Of a stretch of DNA of 64,000 bases, positions 1-11,317 are shown in pieces. The translations under genes and the position numbers were made by a program. The notes under the pieces are model-generated. The model worked only from the letters and a program-made list of their open reading frames with translations. It had not been told where the DNA came from and searched no databases. The stretch lies in contig NC_085139.1 of the NCBI RefSeq assembly GCF_024139115.2, forward strand, positions 251,444,067-251,508,066, given 5' to 3'. Position 1 is the first letter of the stretch; each line of letters starts with the position of its first letter. This DNA is from Armigeres subalbatus. Taxonomy: Eukaryota > Arthropoda > Insecta > Diptera > Culicidae.

Positions 1-120
1 GCTCTGTTAGTTTGGACAACTCGAACTCCTCGCATGATTTGTTGATGCGACATAGTCCTCCTGCGACTGTCTCAAAATCTGCAAGCAACGGTATCTTGGG
101 CTGATATCTGACCCAGCAGC

Positions 121-354
121 TTCAATACCAAATTTTCAAAACGACTTATCTGCCTTTGTAAACGAAGATTCAAATGTTGATTTATGAATATAAGATCACT
201 CCCACGCAAACCAGCACCATCAATACATAAGTGAAGACTTCAGCTACCTGTTGGTGGAGTTGGTTTGGGTGGGAATGCTCTCAGATTCGACAAATTAACG
301 TTTGAATCTTAGTTTACAAGAGCAGATAAGTCGTTTTGAAAATTTGGTATTGAA
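121..354. mobile_element. Foldback MITE with 54-bp terminal inverted repeats
   Basis: Positions 121-174 and 301-354 are inverted copies of each other over 54 bp with only a few mismatches, separated by a 126-bp spacer. There is no reading frame, so this is a non-autonomous palindromic element. I could not find a convincing target-site duplication at either edge, so the superfamily is open. Confidence 0.75.
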
Positions 355-2816
355 ATAAAGCACTCAGTTACTTTAAATATAATAAAATAAAAATCTTTCG
401 GGGCTTTCGGCAATATAGAATCTGAGATACCTTTCATTCCGGCATTCCCAGCTTCTGTATCAGCAATCGCACTGTCGCTTCTTCATCCAGTCGGCTGGCA
501 TCTTTCGCAAACAAATCTTCATACCGCAAACGTCAACTTGTTCATCAGCATCTCGATAATTCATAAAGAATTTTTGAACCCAATTTTTTAGAAACCTTTA
601 GAGGATTTTTGCTGAATTAATGGCAATGGGTAATAATAAGGATGGATTAAATTGCGGTTTTCAATGTTTAGTTTAAAACAATGTGAATAAAATACCTTTG
701 CTTCAACTTCAAACCAATCAATTTCCATTTCGCAATAATGTATGCATAGTAAATCAGAATCAGAAATTACCATAAAGATCCCACTCCAATTTCATGCATG
801 TGTATCAATTGCGCTGATGAATCATTTCCCCGTTCTCGTATATGCTATATTTATCGCATTAACAAACTGCCCAGACGATAAATTGTAGACGTCTTTGACT
901 TTGTCGTTAGCGCGATAGACGATGTCCTACGAATGACACCCTACTGCGCACCACGCAGACGGTTTGTTTTGTTCTTAAAATTATAGCTCGATCAGCATAC
1001 TGGATTATGAGCTCAGCAATTACGGTGATTGACGGTACGACATTGTTGCGAATGTAAACATACACTTTACTGACGGTTCTGCAACATTCCCCTCATGCGT
1101 ATGGAAATTATCAAACATCTTCAGGGAAATAACGACAAGTGGCATGGATAGGGTAGATGAACCTCTTTTTCCGATTTGATTGCCTTCTCGTGGCACTTGT
1201 GCCACAACAAACATCCGCAAATCAAAACTGCAAACCACCACCAGATAGTGCGCATAGTAAATAAACACAGGAAGAAGAACATATTCAATAATCAACCGGT
1301 ACCGGTGTTGATAACGGTTGTAGTGAGTGGCATTAGCAGTCCAGCGCAAAAGCAAACATTCAGTCTAGCGACGATCGCGTGATTAATCACTTGCCTTCTC
1401 AGAGCGAATTGGTTTGCTGCGGGGCGGTGGCGATTAGCATCGTGAGCTTTCTCCATGTTGCATGTCGAAGTGGGGAAATTTCTGTAGGGAAGAACAGTGC
1501 AAAACGCACATATGGGACAAAATGGCTCTACTCATATAATCTTTTGTGGGACATTTCTGAACGGATGTTACCATTACAATTCAATATTAGTTATTCATTC
1601 AATATCCCAAAACCTTGTTGTTTTGAATAAGAGATTATAATCAAAAGCAGCTGGTTTTGTTAATTTTACATCTGCACGTTAAAGCAGTGCGTTATTGGTG
1701 AAAACATCGAAAAAGCTTGAGAGGTGCATTTGGGACTGTTCTCCGCTACACGCTACACTGTACATATAATAGAATGGATTACACGCAAATGGGTCTTAAC
1801 AAAGTGCTTATTTCTGTCAAGATTGTGAAACATAATATCTTTCAGAGATGTTCATTGTACGTCGTAAAATAAATACCATTATTAATGGTGCTTTCCTTTA
1901 TTTATCAGTGTCTTATGCTACGTTTTGCCGGGACAAATGAATATTGTCCAGCTCAGTTAAATTCACTTGACTTGGCAAAAGTTGATCAAGTTCAACTTTT
2001 TGTGAATTGAAGATGGCATTTAGACAATCAATTCGAGCTACTTGCTCAATACGCTTACCCTGCGAAAACGATGCAAATTTCACGACCAATAAAAAATCAA
2101 AGATAATCTGTGAGATAAAACCGAATAGCTCTGCGGTTGAGAATTCGTTATAACTAATTCTCAGAAATCTATGAAAAATCAAATGTGCGGTCCAACTTAG
2201 CAGAACAATCCGTGTTAATATGGTTGCAGTAACTCGTACGTAGTTTAGTTATCCGTGTCGAAACGGTGGGCTCACCTGTCGACGCACCTTCCACTAATCA
2301 ACTTTTTGACCAATCCGCAAACATAAAACATTCTGCTTCTCTCGTCGACGAAACGAGGACTTGCTTGTTTCGTCCACCTCTCTTGGCTGACTGGAGGTCT
2401 CGTATGATCGAACCTATGCACCTGAAGCAATCATGGCCTGGCAGGAATTGTGTGATATGGAGCTGGAACTGGAACTGGAACCCATGCTACCCCACCGTAT
2501 CTTAGTATAGATAAGGCAATATAAGCCAGAAATTTAGGTCTGCTGGAGCACACCCTCGAGCTACTGGACGATAATGTCACCTTCGTTTAAACGTAATAAA
2601 CAAGGCTACCAAAATTCAGCCTATCGTCAATCCTTATCTCCAAGAGCTTCAAGAAGGGCTTTGAAGAGGTCACACAGTCGCCCACACGAATCACCGCCTC
2701 GTGTACCGCTTTACGGTTGGTAAACCCTGACAAAAAACTATCCCAAAGTCTGATAATATTTTGTTCAAAGTCAAGCAATTGTCCGAAATTTTGCCAATCA
2801 TTCGTCACAGCCAAAT
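355..2816. other. Non-coding DNA, no gene recognised
   Basis: Short reading frames occur on both strands (the longest about 110 codons, minus strand 1020-1355), but none has a recognisable domain, splice context or codon pattern. The stretch is AT-rich with scattered simple motifs. If the downstream RhoGAP gene has an upstream 5' UTR exon it could lie here or outside the window; I cannot see one with confidence. Confidence 0.5.
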
Positions 2817-5800
2817 CGTGCCAAGGATTTGTCTCAAAACCAAACAGGGGTTTGCCCGAAATTCTTCAAAAGAGACAAATGCTAGAGATTTGACCAAACC
2901 ATGGTAAGGAACTGTCCCAATCATGCAAATAATTTGTTCCAAAAACTACCGATTATTTGTTCCACATCTAGCTGAGGATTTGGTCCTACCAAGGATTTGT
3001 CTCAAATTATGCCAAGGATTTGTTTAATTTTCATTTAGAATTTGTTCCAGCCGTGGATTTGTTTCAAACCCAGCCGAAGATTCGTTCCAAATCCTGTCGA
3101 GAAATTCTTGAAAATTCTGCGAATGATTTGATCCAAATCCTTCCGAGGATTTGTTCCAAATCCTGTCGAAGATTTGTTTCAAACCCTGTCGAGGAATGTG
3201 TTCCAAACCCTGTCGAGGATTTGTTCTCAATCCTGTCGAGGATTTGTTCCAAATCTTGTCGAGGATTTGTTCCCAATCCTGTCGAGGATTTGTTCCAAAT
3301 CTTGTCGAGAATTTCTTCCAAATCCTGTCGAGGATTTGTTCCAAATCTTGTCGAGAATTTGTTCCAAACCCTGTCGAGGATTTGTTCTCAATCCTGTCGA
3401 GGATTTGTTCGAAATCTTGTCGAGGATTTGTTCCCAATCCTGTCGAGGATTTGTTCCAAATCTTGTCGAGAATTTGTTCCAAATCTTGTCTAGGATTTGT
3501 TCCTAATCCTGTCAAAGATTTGTTCCCAATCCTGTCGAGGATTTATTCCAAATCCTGTCGAAGATTTGTTCCAAATCCTGTCGAGGATTTGTTCCAAATC
3601 TTGTCGAGAATTTGTTCCAAATCCTGTCGAGGATTTGTTCTCAATCCTGTCGAGGATTTGTTCCAAATCTTGTCGAGAATTTGTTCCAAATCCTGTCGAG
3701 GATTTGTTCTCAATCCTGTCGAGGATTTGTTCCAAATCTTGTCGAGAATTTGTTCCAAATTCTACACGTTCGCCTCATAAGCGGACGGTCATGGGTTCGA
3801 TTCCCAGCCCCTTCACCAAGCCCTTGTCAGTTGCCGGAGGTGCAGCCCAAACGGTTGCGTTTTGGGGTGCGCGTTCTACCGACACGGCTGCCCAATGACG
3901 ACTGACAAATTGTTCTTCTCGGAGGCATTCCTCCAACGTAACCGGATAAACGGCAACCGAACAATGCATCGAGCAATTGGATTTCACGATATGGACAAAT
4001 GGACACAATGGACTCACGATGAGATGGACCCGGCAATGATAACAATAACGAATGTCTAAAAATAGATTCTATGTGGATTCTGTACATCAGAATACCACAG
4101 TAGATCACGGCACAGTAGCGGTTAAGAAACACAGAATGCCTACCAAATAAAGAAATGAAAAAAAAAAAAAAAAATTTGTTCCAAATCCTGTCGAGGATTT
4201 GTTCTCAATCCTGTCGAGGATTTGTTCCAAATCTTGTCGAGAATTTCTTCCAAATCCTGTCGAGGATTTGTTCCAAATCTTGTCGAGAATTTGTTCAAAA
4301 CCCTGTCGAGGAGTTGTTCTCAATCCTGTCGAGGATTTGTTCCAAATCTTGTCGAGAATTTGTTCCAAATCCTGACGAGGATTTTTTCTCAATCCTGTCG
4401 AGGATTTGTGCCCAATCTTGTCGAAGATTTGTTCCCAATCCTGTCGAGGTTTTGTTTCAAATCTTGTCGAGAATTTGTTCCAAATCCTGACGAGGATTTT
4501 TTCTCAATCCTGTCGAGGATTTGTGCCCAATCTTGTCGAGCATTTGTTCCAAACCCTGTCGAGGATTTGTTCTCAATCCTGTCGAGGATTTGTTCCAAAT
4601 CTTGTCGAGAATTTGTTCCAAATCCTGACGAGGATTTTTTCTCAATCCTGTCGAGGATTTGTGCCAAATCTTGTCGAGGATTTGTTCCCAATCCTGTCGA
4701 GGTTTTGTTTCAAATCTTGTCGAGAATTTGTTTCAAATCCTGACGAGGATTTGTTCCAAATCTTGTCGAGGATTTGTTCCAAATCCTGTCAAGGATTTGT
4801 TCTCAATCCTGTCGAGGATTTGTTCCAAATCTTGTCGAGAATTTCTTCCAAATCCTGTCGAGAATTTGTTCCAAATCTTGTCGAGAATTTCTTCCAAATC
4901 CTGTCGAGGATTTGTTCCAAATCTTGTCGAGAATTTGTTCCAAATCCTGTCGAGGATTTGTTCTTAATCCTGTCGATGATTTGTTCGAAATTTTGTCGAG
5001 GATTTGTTCCCAATCCTGTCGAGGATTTGTTCCAAATCTTGTCGAGAATTTGTTCCAAATCCTGACTAGGATTTTTTTTTTTTCAATCCTTCGAGGATTT
5101 GTGCCCAATCTTGTCGAGCATTTGTTTCAAATCTTGTCTAGGATTTGTTCCTAATCCTGTCGAGGATTTGTTCCCAATCCTGTCGAGGATTTATTCAAAA
5201 TCCTGTCGAAGATTCGTTCCAAATCCTGCCGAGGAACTGTTCCAAACCTTGTCGAGAATTTGTTCCACCTCCTGTCGAGGATTTGTTCCCAATCCTGTCG
5301 AGGATTTTTCCAAATCTTGTCGTGAATTTCTTCCAAATCCTGGCGAGGATTTGTTCCAGATCTTGTCGAGAATTTGTTCCAATCCCTGTCGAGGAGTTGT
5401 TCTCACTCCTGTCAAGGATTTGTTCGAAATCTTGTCGAGGATTTGTTCCCAATCCTGTCGAGGATTTGTTCCAAATCCTGTCGAGGATTTTTTCTCAATC
5501 CTGTCGAGGATTTGTTCCAAATCTTGTCGAGAATTTGTTCCAAATCCTGACGAGGATTTTTTCTCAATCCTGTCGAGGATTTGTGCCCAATCTTGTCGAG
5601 CATTTGTTCCAAACCCTGTCGAGGATTTGTTCTCAATCCTGTCGAGGATTTGTTCCAAATCTTGTCGAGAATTTGTTCCAAATCCTGACGAGGATTTTTT
5701 CTCAATCCTGTCGAGGATTTGTGCCCAATCTTGTCGAGGATTTGTTCCCAATCCTGTCGAGGTTTTGTTTCAAATCTTGTCGAGAATTTGTTTCAAATCC

Positions 5801-8800
5801 TGACGAGGATTTTTTTTCAATCCTGTCGAGGATTTGTGCCCAATCTTGTCGAGGATTTGTTCCAAATCTTGTCGAGAATTTGTTCCAAATCCTGACGAGG
5901 ATTTTTTCTCAATCCTGTCGAGGATTTGAGCCCAATCTTGTCGAGCATTTGTTTCAAATCTTGTCTAGGATTTGTTCCTAATCCTGTCGAGGATTTGTTC
6001 CCAATCCTGTCGAGGATTTATTCCAAATCCTGTCGAAGATTTGTTCCAAATCCTATCGAGGATTTGTTCCAAATCCTGTCGAGGATTTGTTCTCAATCTT
6101 GTCGAGGATTTGTTCCAAATCTTGTCGAGGATTTGTTCCAAATCCTGTCAAGGATTTGTTCTCAATCCTGTCGAGGATTTGTTCCAAATCTTGTCGAGAA
6201 TTTCTTCCAAATCCTGTCGAGGATTTGTTCCAAATCTTGTCGAGAATTTGTTCCAAATCCTGACGAGGATTTTTTTTCAATCCTGTCGAGGATTTGTGCC
6301 CAATCTTGTTGAGCATTTGTTTCAAATCTTGTCTAGGATTTGTTCCTAATCCTGTCGAGGATTTGTTCCCAATCCTGTCGAGGATTTATTCCAAATCCTG
6401 TCGAAGATTTGTTCCAAATCCTGCCGAGGATTTGTTCCAAATCTTGTCGAGAATTTGTTCCAAATCCTGTCGAGGATTTGTTCTCAATCCTGTCGAGGAT
6501 TTTTTCCAAATCTTGTCGAGAATTTGTTCCAAATCCTGTCGAGGATTTGTTCTCAATCCTGTCGAGGATTTGTTCCAAATCTTGTCGAGAATTTCTTCCA
6601 AATCCTGTCGAGGATTTGTTCCAAATCTTGTCGAGAATTTGTTCCAAACCCTGTCGAGGAGTTGTTCTCACTCCTGTCAAGGATTTGTTCGAAATCTTGT
6701 CGAGGATTTGTTCCCAATCCTGTCGAGGATTTGTTCCAAATGTTGTCGAGAATTTGTTCCAAATCCTGTCGAGGATTTGTTCTCAATCCTGTCGAGGATT
6801 TGTTCCAAATCTTGTCGAGGATTTGTTCCCAATCCTGTCGAGGATTTGTTTCAAATCTTGTCGAGAATTTGTTCCAAATCCTGACGAGGATTTTTTCTCA
6901 ATCCTGTCGAGGATTTGTGCCCAATCTTGTCGAGCATTTGTTCCAAACCCTGTCGAGGATTTGTTCTCAATCCTGTCGAGGATTTGTTCCAAATCCTGAC
7001 GAGGATTTTTTCTCAATCCTGTCGAGGATTTGTGCCCAATCTTGTCGAGCATTTGTTTCAAATCTTGTCTAGGATTTGTTCCTAATCCTGTCGAGGATTT
7101 GTTCCCAATCCTGTCGAGGATTTATTCCAAATCCTGTCGAAGATTTGTTCCAAATCCTGTCGAGGATTTGTTCCAAATCTTGTCGAGGATTTGTTCCAAA
7201 TCCTGTCAAAGATTTGTTCTCAATCCTGTCGAGGATTTGTTCCAAATCTTGTCGAGAATTTCTTCCAAATCCTGTAGAGGATTTGTTCTTAATCCTGTCG
7301 AGGATTTGTTCGAAATTTTGTCGAGGATTTGTTCCCAATCCTGTCGAGGATTTGTTCCAAATCTTGTCGAGAATTTGTTCCAAATCCTGACGAGGATTTT
7401 TTTTCAATCCTGTCGAGGATTTGTGCCCAATCTTGTCGAGAATTTGTTCCAAATCTTGTCGAGAATTTGTTCCAAATCCTGTCGAGGATTTGTTCCCAAT
7501 CCTGTCGAGGATTTGTTCCAAATCTTGTCGAGGAATTGTTCCAAATCCTGTCAAGGATTTGTTCTCAATCCTGTCGAGGATTTGTTCCAAATCTTGTCGA
7601 GAATTTCTTCCAAATCCTGTCGAGGATTTGTTCCAAATCTTGTCGAGAATTTGTTCCAAATCCTGTCGAGGATTTGTTCTCAATCCTGTCGAGGATTTGT
7701 TCGAAATTTTGTCGAGGATTTGTTCCCAATCCTGTCGAGGATTTGTTCCAAATCTTGTCGAGAATTTGTTCCAAATCCTGACGAGGATTTTTTTTCAATC
7801 CTGTCGAGGATTTGTGCCCAATCTTGTCGAGAATTTGTTCCAAATCTTGTCGAGAATTTGTTCCAAATCCTGTCGAGGATTTTTTCTCAATCCTGTCGAG
7901 GATTCGTTCCCAATCTTGTCGAGAATTTGTTCCCAATCCTGTCGAGGATTTTTTTTCAATCCTGTCGAGGATTTGTGCACAATCTTGTCGAGAATTTGTT
8001 CCAAATCTTGTCGAGGATTTGTTCCTAATCCGATCGAGGATTTATTCCAAATCCAGTCGAGGATTTGTTCCAAATACTGCAGAGGATTTGTTCCAAATCT
8101 TGTCGAGAATTTCTTCCTAATCCTGTCGAGGATTTGTTCCAAATCCTGTCTAGGATTTGTTCCAAATTCTGCCGAGGATTTGTTCCAAATCATTTCGAGG
8201 ATTTGTTAATATCCTGTCGAGGATTTGTGCCCAATCTTGTCGAGGATTTGTTCCAAATCTTGTCGAGGATTTGTTCCAAATCCTGCCTAGAGTTTGCTCC
8301 AAATCCTGCCGGGGATTTGTTCCAAATTCTGCTGAGGATTTCTTCCAAATCCTTCTGATGATTTCTTCAAAATTCTACTGAGGATTTGTTTCAAATCCTG
8401 CCGAGGATAAGTTTCAATTACAGCCGAGGATTTATTTCAAATCTTGCAGAGGATTTGTTCCAAATCCTGCTAAGGATTTGTTCCTAATCCTGCCGAAGAT
8501 TTGTTCCAAATTCTGCCGGGGTTTTGTTCCAAATCCTGTCGAGGTTTTGTTCCAAATCCTGCCGAGGATTTGTTCCAAATTCTGCCGGGGTTTTGTTCCA
8601 AATCCTGTCGAGGTTTTGTTCCAAATCCTGCCGAGGATTTGTTCCAAATCCTGCCGAGGTTTTATTCCAAATCCTGTCGAGGATTTGTTCCAAATGCGAC
8701 CGATGATAAGTTTCAAATACAGCCGAGGATTTAATTCAAATCTTGCCGAGGATTTGTCCCAAATCCTACCGAAGATTTGTTCCAAATCCAGCCGAGGATT

Positions 8801-11098
8801 TCTTCAAAATCCTGCCGAGGATTTCTTCCAAATCCTCAAATCCTGCCAAGGTTTTGGTCCAAATCCTGCCTAGGATTTGTTTCAAATCCTGCCGAAGATT
8901 TGTTCCAAGTCCTGCCGAGGTTTTTTTCCAAATCCTGTCGAATATTTGTTCCAAATTCTGCCGAGGTTTTGCTCCAAATCCTGCCAAGGATTAGTTTCAA
9001 ATACTGTTGAGGATTAGTTTCAAATCCTGCCGAGGATTTCTTCCAAATCCTGCCGAGGATTTCTACCAAATCATGCCTAGGATTTGTTCCAAATCTTGCC
9101 GAGAATTTGTTTCAAATCCTGTCGAGGATTTGTTCCAATTCTGCTGAGGATTAGTTCCAAATCCTTCCGAGGATAAGTTTCAAATACAGCCGAAGATTCA
9201 TTTCAAATCTTTCTGAGGATTTCTTCCAAATCCTGCTGAGGATTTATTCCAAATCCTGCCGAGGATTTTTTCCAAATCCTTTCGAGGATTAATTCCAAAT
9301 CCTGCCGAGGATTTGTTCCTAATCCTGCCGAGGATTCCAAATCCTGCCAAGGATTTGTTCCAATTCTTGCCGAGGATTTGTTCCAAATCCTGCCGAAGAT
9401 CTGTTCCAAATCCTGCCAATGATTTGTTCCAAATCCTACCGAGGATTTGTTCCAAATCATGCTGAGGATTTCTTCCAAATTCAACTGAGGATTTGTTTTA
9501 AATCCTGCCGAGAATTTGTTTCAAATCCTGATAATAATTTGGTCCAATTCCAGCAGAGGATTTGTTCCAAATCCTACCGAGAATTCGCTCCAAATCCTGC
9601 CGAGGATTTCTTCCAAATCCGGTCGAGGATTTGTTTCAAATCCTGCCGAGGATTTTACGCAAATCCTGCCGAGGATTTCTTCCAAATCCTGCCGAGAATT
9701 AGTTCCAAATCCTGCGAGGATTAGTTTCAAATCCTGCCGAGGATTAGTTTCAAATCCTGCCGAGGAATAGTTTCAAATACAGCCGAGGATTTGTTTCAAA
9801 TCTTGCCGAGGATTTCTTCCAAATCCTGCCGAGGATTTCTTCCAAATCCTGTCGAGGATTAGTTTCAAATCCTGCCGAGGATTAGTTTCAAATACCGCCG
9901 AGGATTTGTTTCAAATCTTGCCGAGGATTTCTTCCAAATCCTGCCGAGGATTTCGTCCAAATCCTGTCGAGGATTAGTTTCAAATTCTGCCGAGGATTAG
10001 TTCTAAATCCTGTCAAGGATTTGTTCCAAATCCTGCCGAGGATTTGTTGCAAATCTTGCCGAGAATTTGTTTCAAATCCTGTCGAAGATTTGTTTCAAAT
10101 CATGCTGAGGATATGTTTCGAATCCTGCCGAGAATTTGTTCCACATCCTGCCGAGGATTTGTTTCAAATCCTGTCGAGGATTTGTTCCAAATCCTGGCTA
10201 GGGTTTGCTCCAAATCCTGTCGCGGGTTTGTTCAAAATCCTGCCGAAGATTTGTTCCAAATCCTGCCGAGGATTTGTTTCAAATCCTGCCGAGGTTTTTT
10301 TCTAAGTTCTGCGTAATATTTGTTCCAAATCCTGCCGAGGTTTTGTTCCAAATCCTGCCAAGGATTAGTTTCAAATCTTGTCGAGGATTAGTTTCAATTC
10401 CTGCCGAGGACTTCTTCCAAATCCTGCCGAGGATTTGCTCCAAATCTTGCCGAGAATTTGTTTCAAATCCTGTCGAGGATTTGTTCCAATTCTGCTGAGG
10501 ATTAGTTTCAAATACTGCCGAGGATAAGTTTCAAATACAGCCGATGATATAACTCAAATCTTGCCGAAGATTTCTTCCAAATCATGCCGAAGATTGCTTC
10601 CAAATCCTGTCGAGGATTAATTTCAAATCCTGCCGAGGATTTGTTCCAAATCCTGCCCAGGATTAGCTTAAAATCCTGCCAAAGATTTGTTCCAAATCCT
10701 GTCTAGGATTTGTTCTAAATCCTGCCGAGGATTTGTTCCAAATCCTGTCGAGGATTCCAAATCCTGCCAAGGATTTGTTCCAAATCCTGCCAAAGATTTG
10801 GAACAAATCCTGCCGAAGATTTGTTCCAAATCCTGCCGAGGATTCGTTCCAAAGCCTGCCGAGGATTTGTTCCAAATCTTGCCGAGGTTTTGTACCAATT
10901 CCTGCCAAGGATTTGTCCAAATCCTACCGAGAATTTGTTCCAAATCCTGCGAGGATTTGTTCCAAATTCTGATGAAGATTTGTTCCCAATCCTGCTAAGG
11001 ATTTGTTCCAAATCATGCTGAGGATTTGTTCCAAATCATGCTGAGGATTTGTTCCAAATTCTACTGAGGATTTGTTTTAAATCTAGCCGAGAATTTGT
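2817..11098. repeat. Satellite array of a 23-bp unit (about 340 copies)
   Basis: The core unit is about 23 bp, reading GAGGATTTGTTCCAAATC followed by CTGTC. It repeats head to tail for 8.3 kb with one 0.4-kb interruption. Units are ragged at both edges (about 2817-3020 and after about 10900) and most uniform between 3150 and 8100. Left of about 8280 most units carry TGTCGAGG; to the right most carry TGCCGAGG, often with TTCTTCC or TTAGTTTC in place of TTGTTCC, so there are two subfamilies. Neither strand of the consensus contains a stop codon. Because 23 is not a multiple of three, all frames stay open, giving overlapping spurious ORFs of 100-330 codons with a 23-residue period on both strands. 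I do not consider these genes. The array ends about 200 bp before the first RhoGAP exon and may sit in a 5' UTR intron of that gene. Confidence 0.95.
3761..4172 (+). mobile_element. tRNA-derived SINE inserted in the satellite
   Basis: This 412-bp non-repetitive insert breaks the satellite. Near its left end (3793-3807) it has a pol III B-box-like GGTTCGATTCCC, and it ends in an A tract at about 4158-4174. The 14 bp AATTTGTTCCAAAT occur immediately before it (3747-3760) and again immediately after it (4173-4186), as expected for a target-site duplication made by LINE machinery. No clear A box is visible, so the copy may be 5'-truncated. A short ORF inside is a shadow. Confidence 0.75.
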
Positions 11099-11157
11099 TT
11101 CAAAGCCTGGGAACGGACCTGGGATTGATTCCACGACCTCCTGCGAATCATTCAAAA
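11099..11157 (-). mobile_element. Fragment of a tRNA-derived SINE head
   Basis: Read on the minus strand, this piece carries the B-box-like end of a tRNA-related sequence. It closely matches the head of the longer SINE at 17547-18152 (shared GGACCTGGGATTGA and ACGACCTCCTGCG on the plus strand). It sits exactly where the satellite stops, so it may mark an old insertion that now bounds the array. Confidence 0.6.
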
Positions 11158-11317
11158 AGTGGCCGAATCCACTCATTTACTAAATTATGATTATTTTTTC
11201 AATGCTTTAAAAGCCATCTACATTCGATAAATTTCTCATTGTATCTCATATGTTTATTGTCTTGTCTGTTCATTGTCTGTCATTTGTTTCTTTTTGTCTA
11301 ATAGATAATCCTCAGCC

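Noticed and set aside
1020..1355. Minus-strand ORF of 111 codons with a hydrophobic N-terminal part
   Set aside because: No recognisable domain, splice sites or neighbouring exons. An overlapping plus-strand ORF is equally long for its frame. Not enough to call a gene.
3785..3830. tRNA gene suggested by GGTTCGATTCCC (also at 18090-18110 and 48220-48235)
   Set aside because: Only B-box and partial head sequences are present inside longer SINE bodies; no complete cloverleaf is visible.
3020..8209. Long overlapping ORFs with a 23-residue repeat on both strands (up to 332 codons)
   Set aside because: They follow from a stop-free 23-bp satellite. Every frame is open, frames swap at small indels, and no start context, splice site or conserved frame favours one. 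Kept only as a finding to test.
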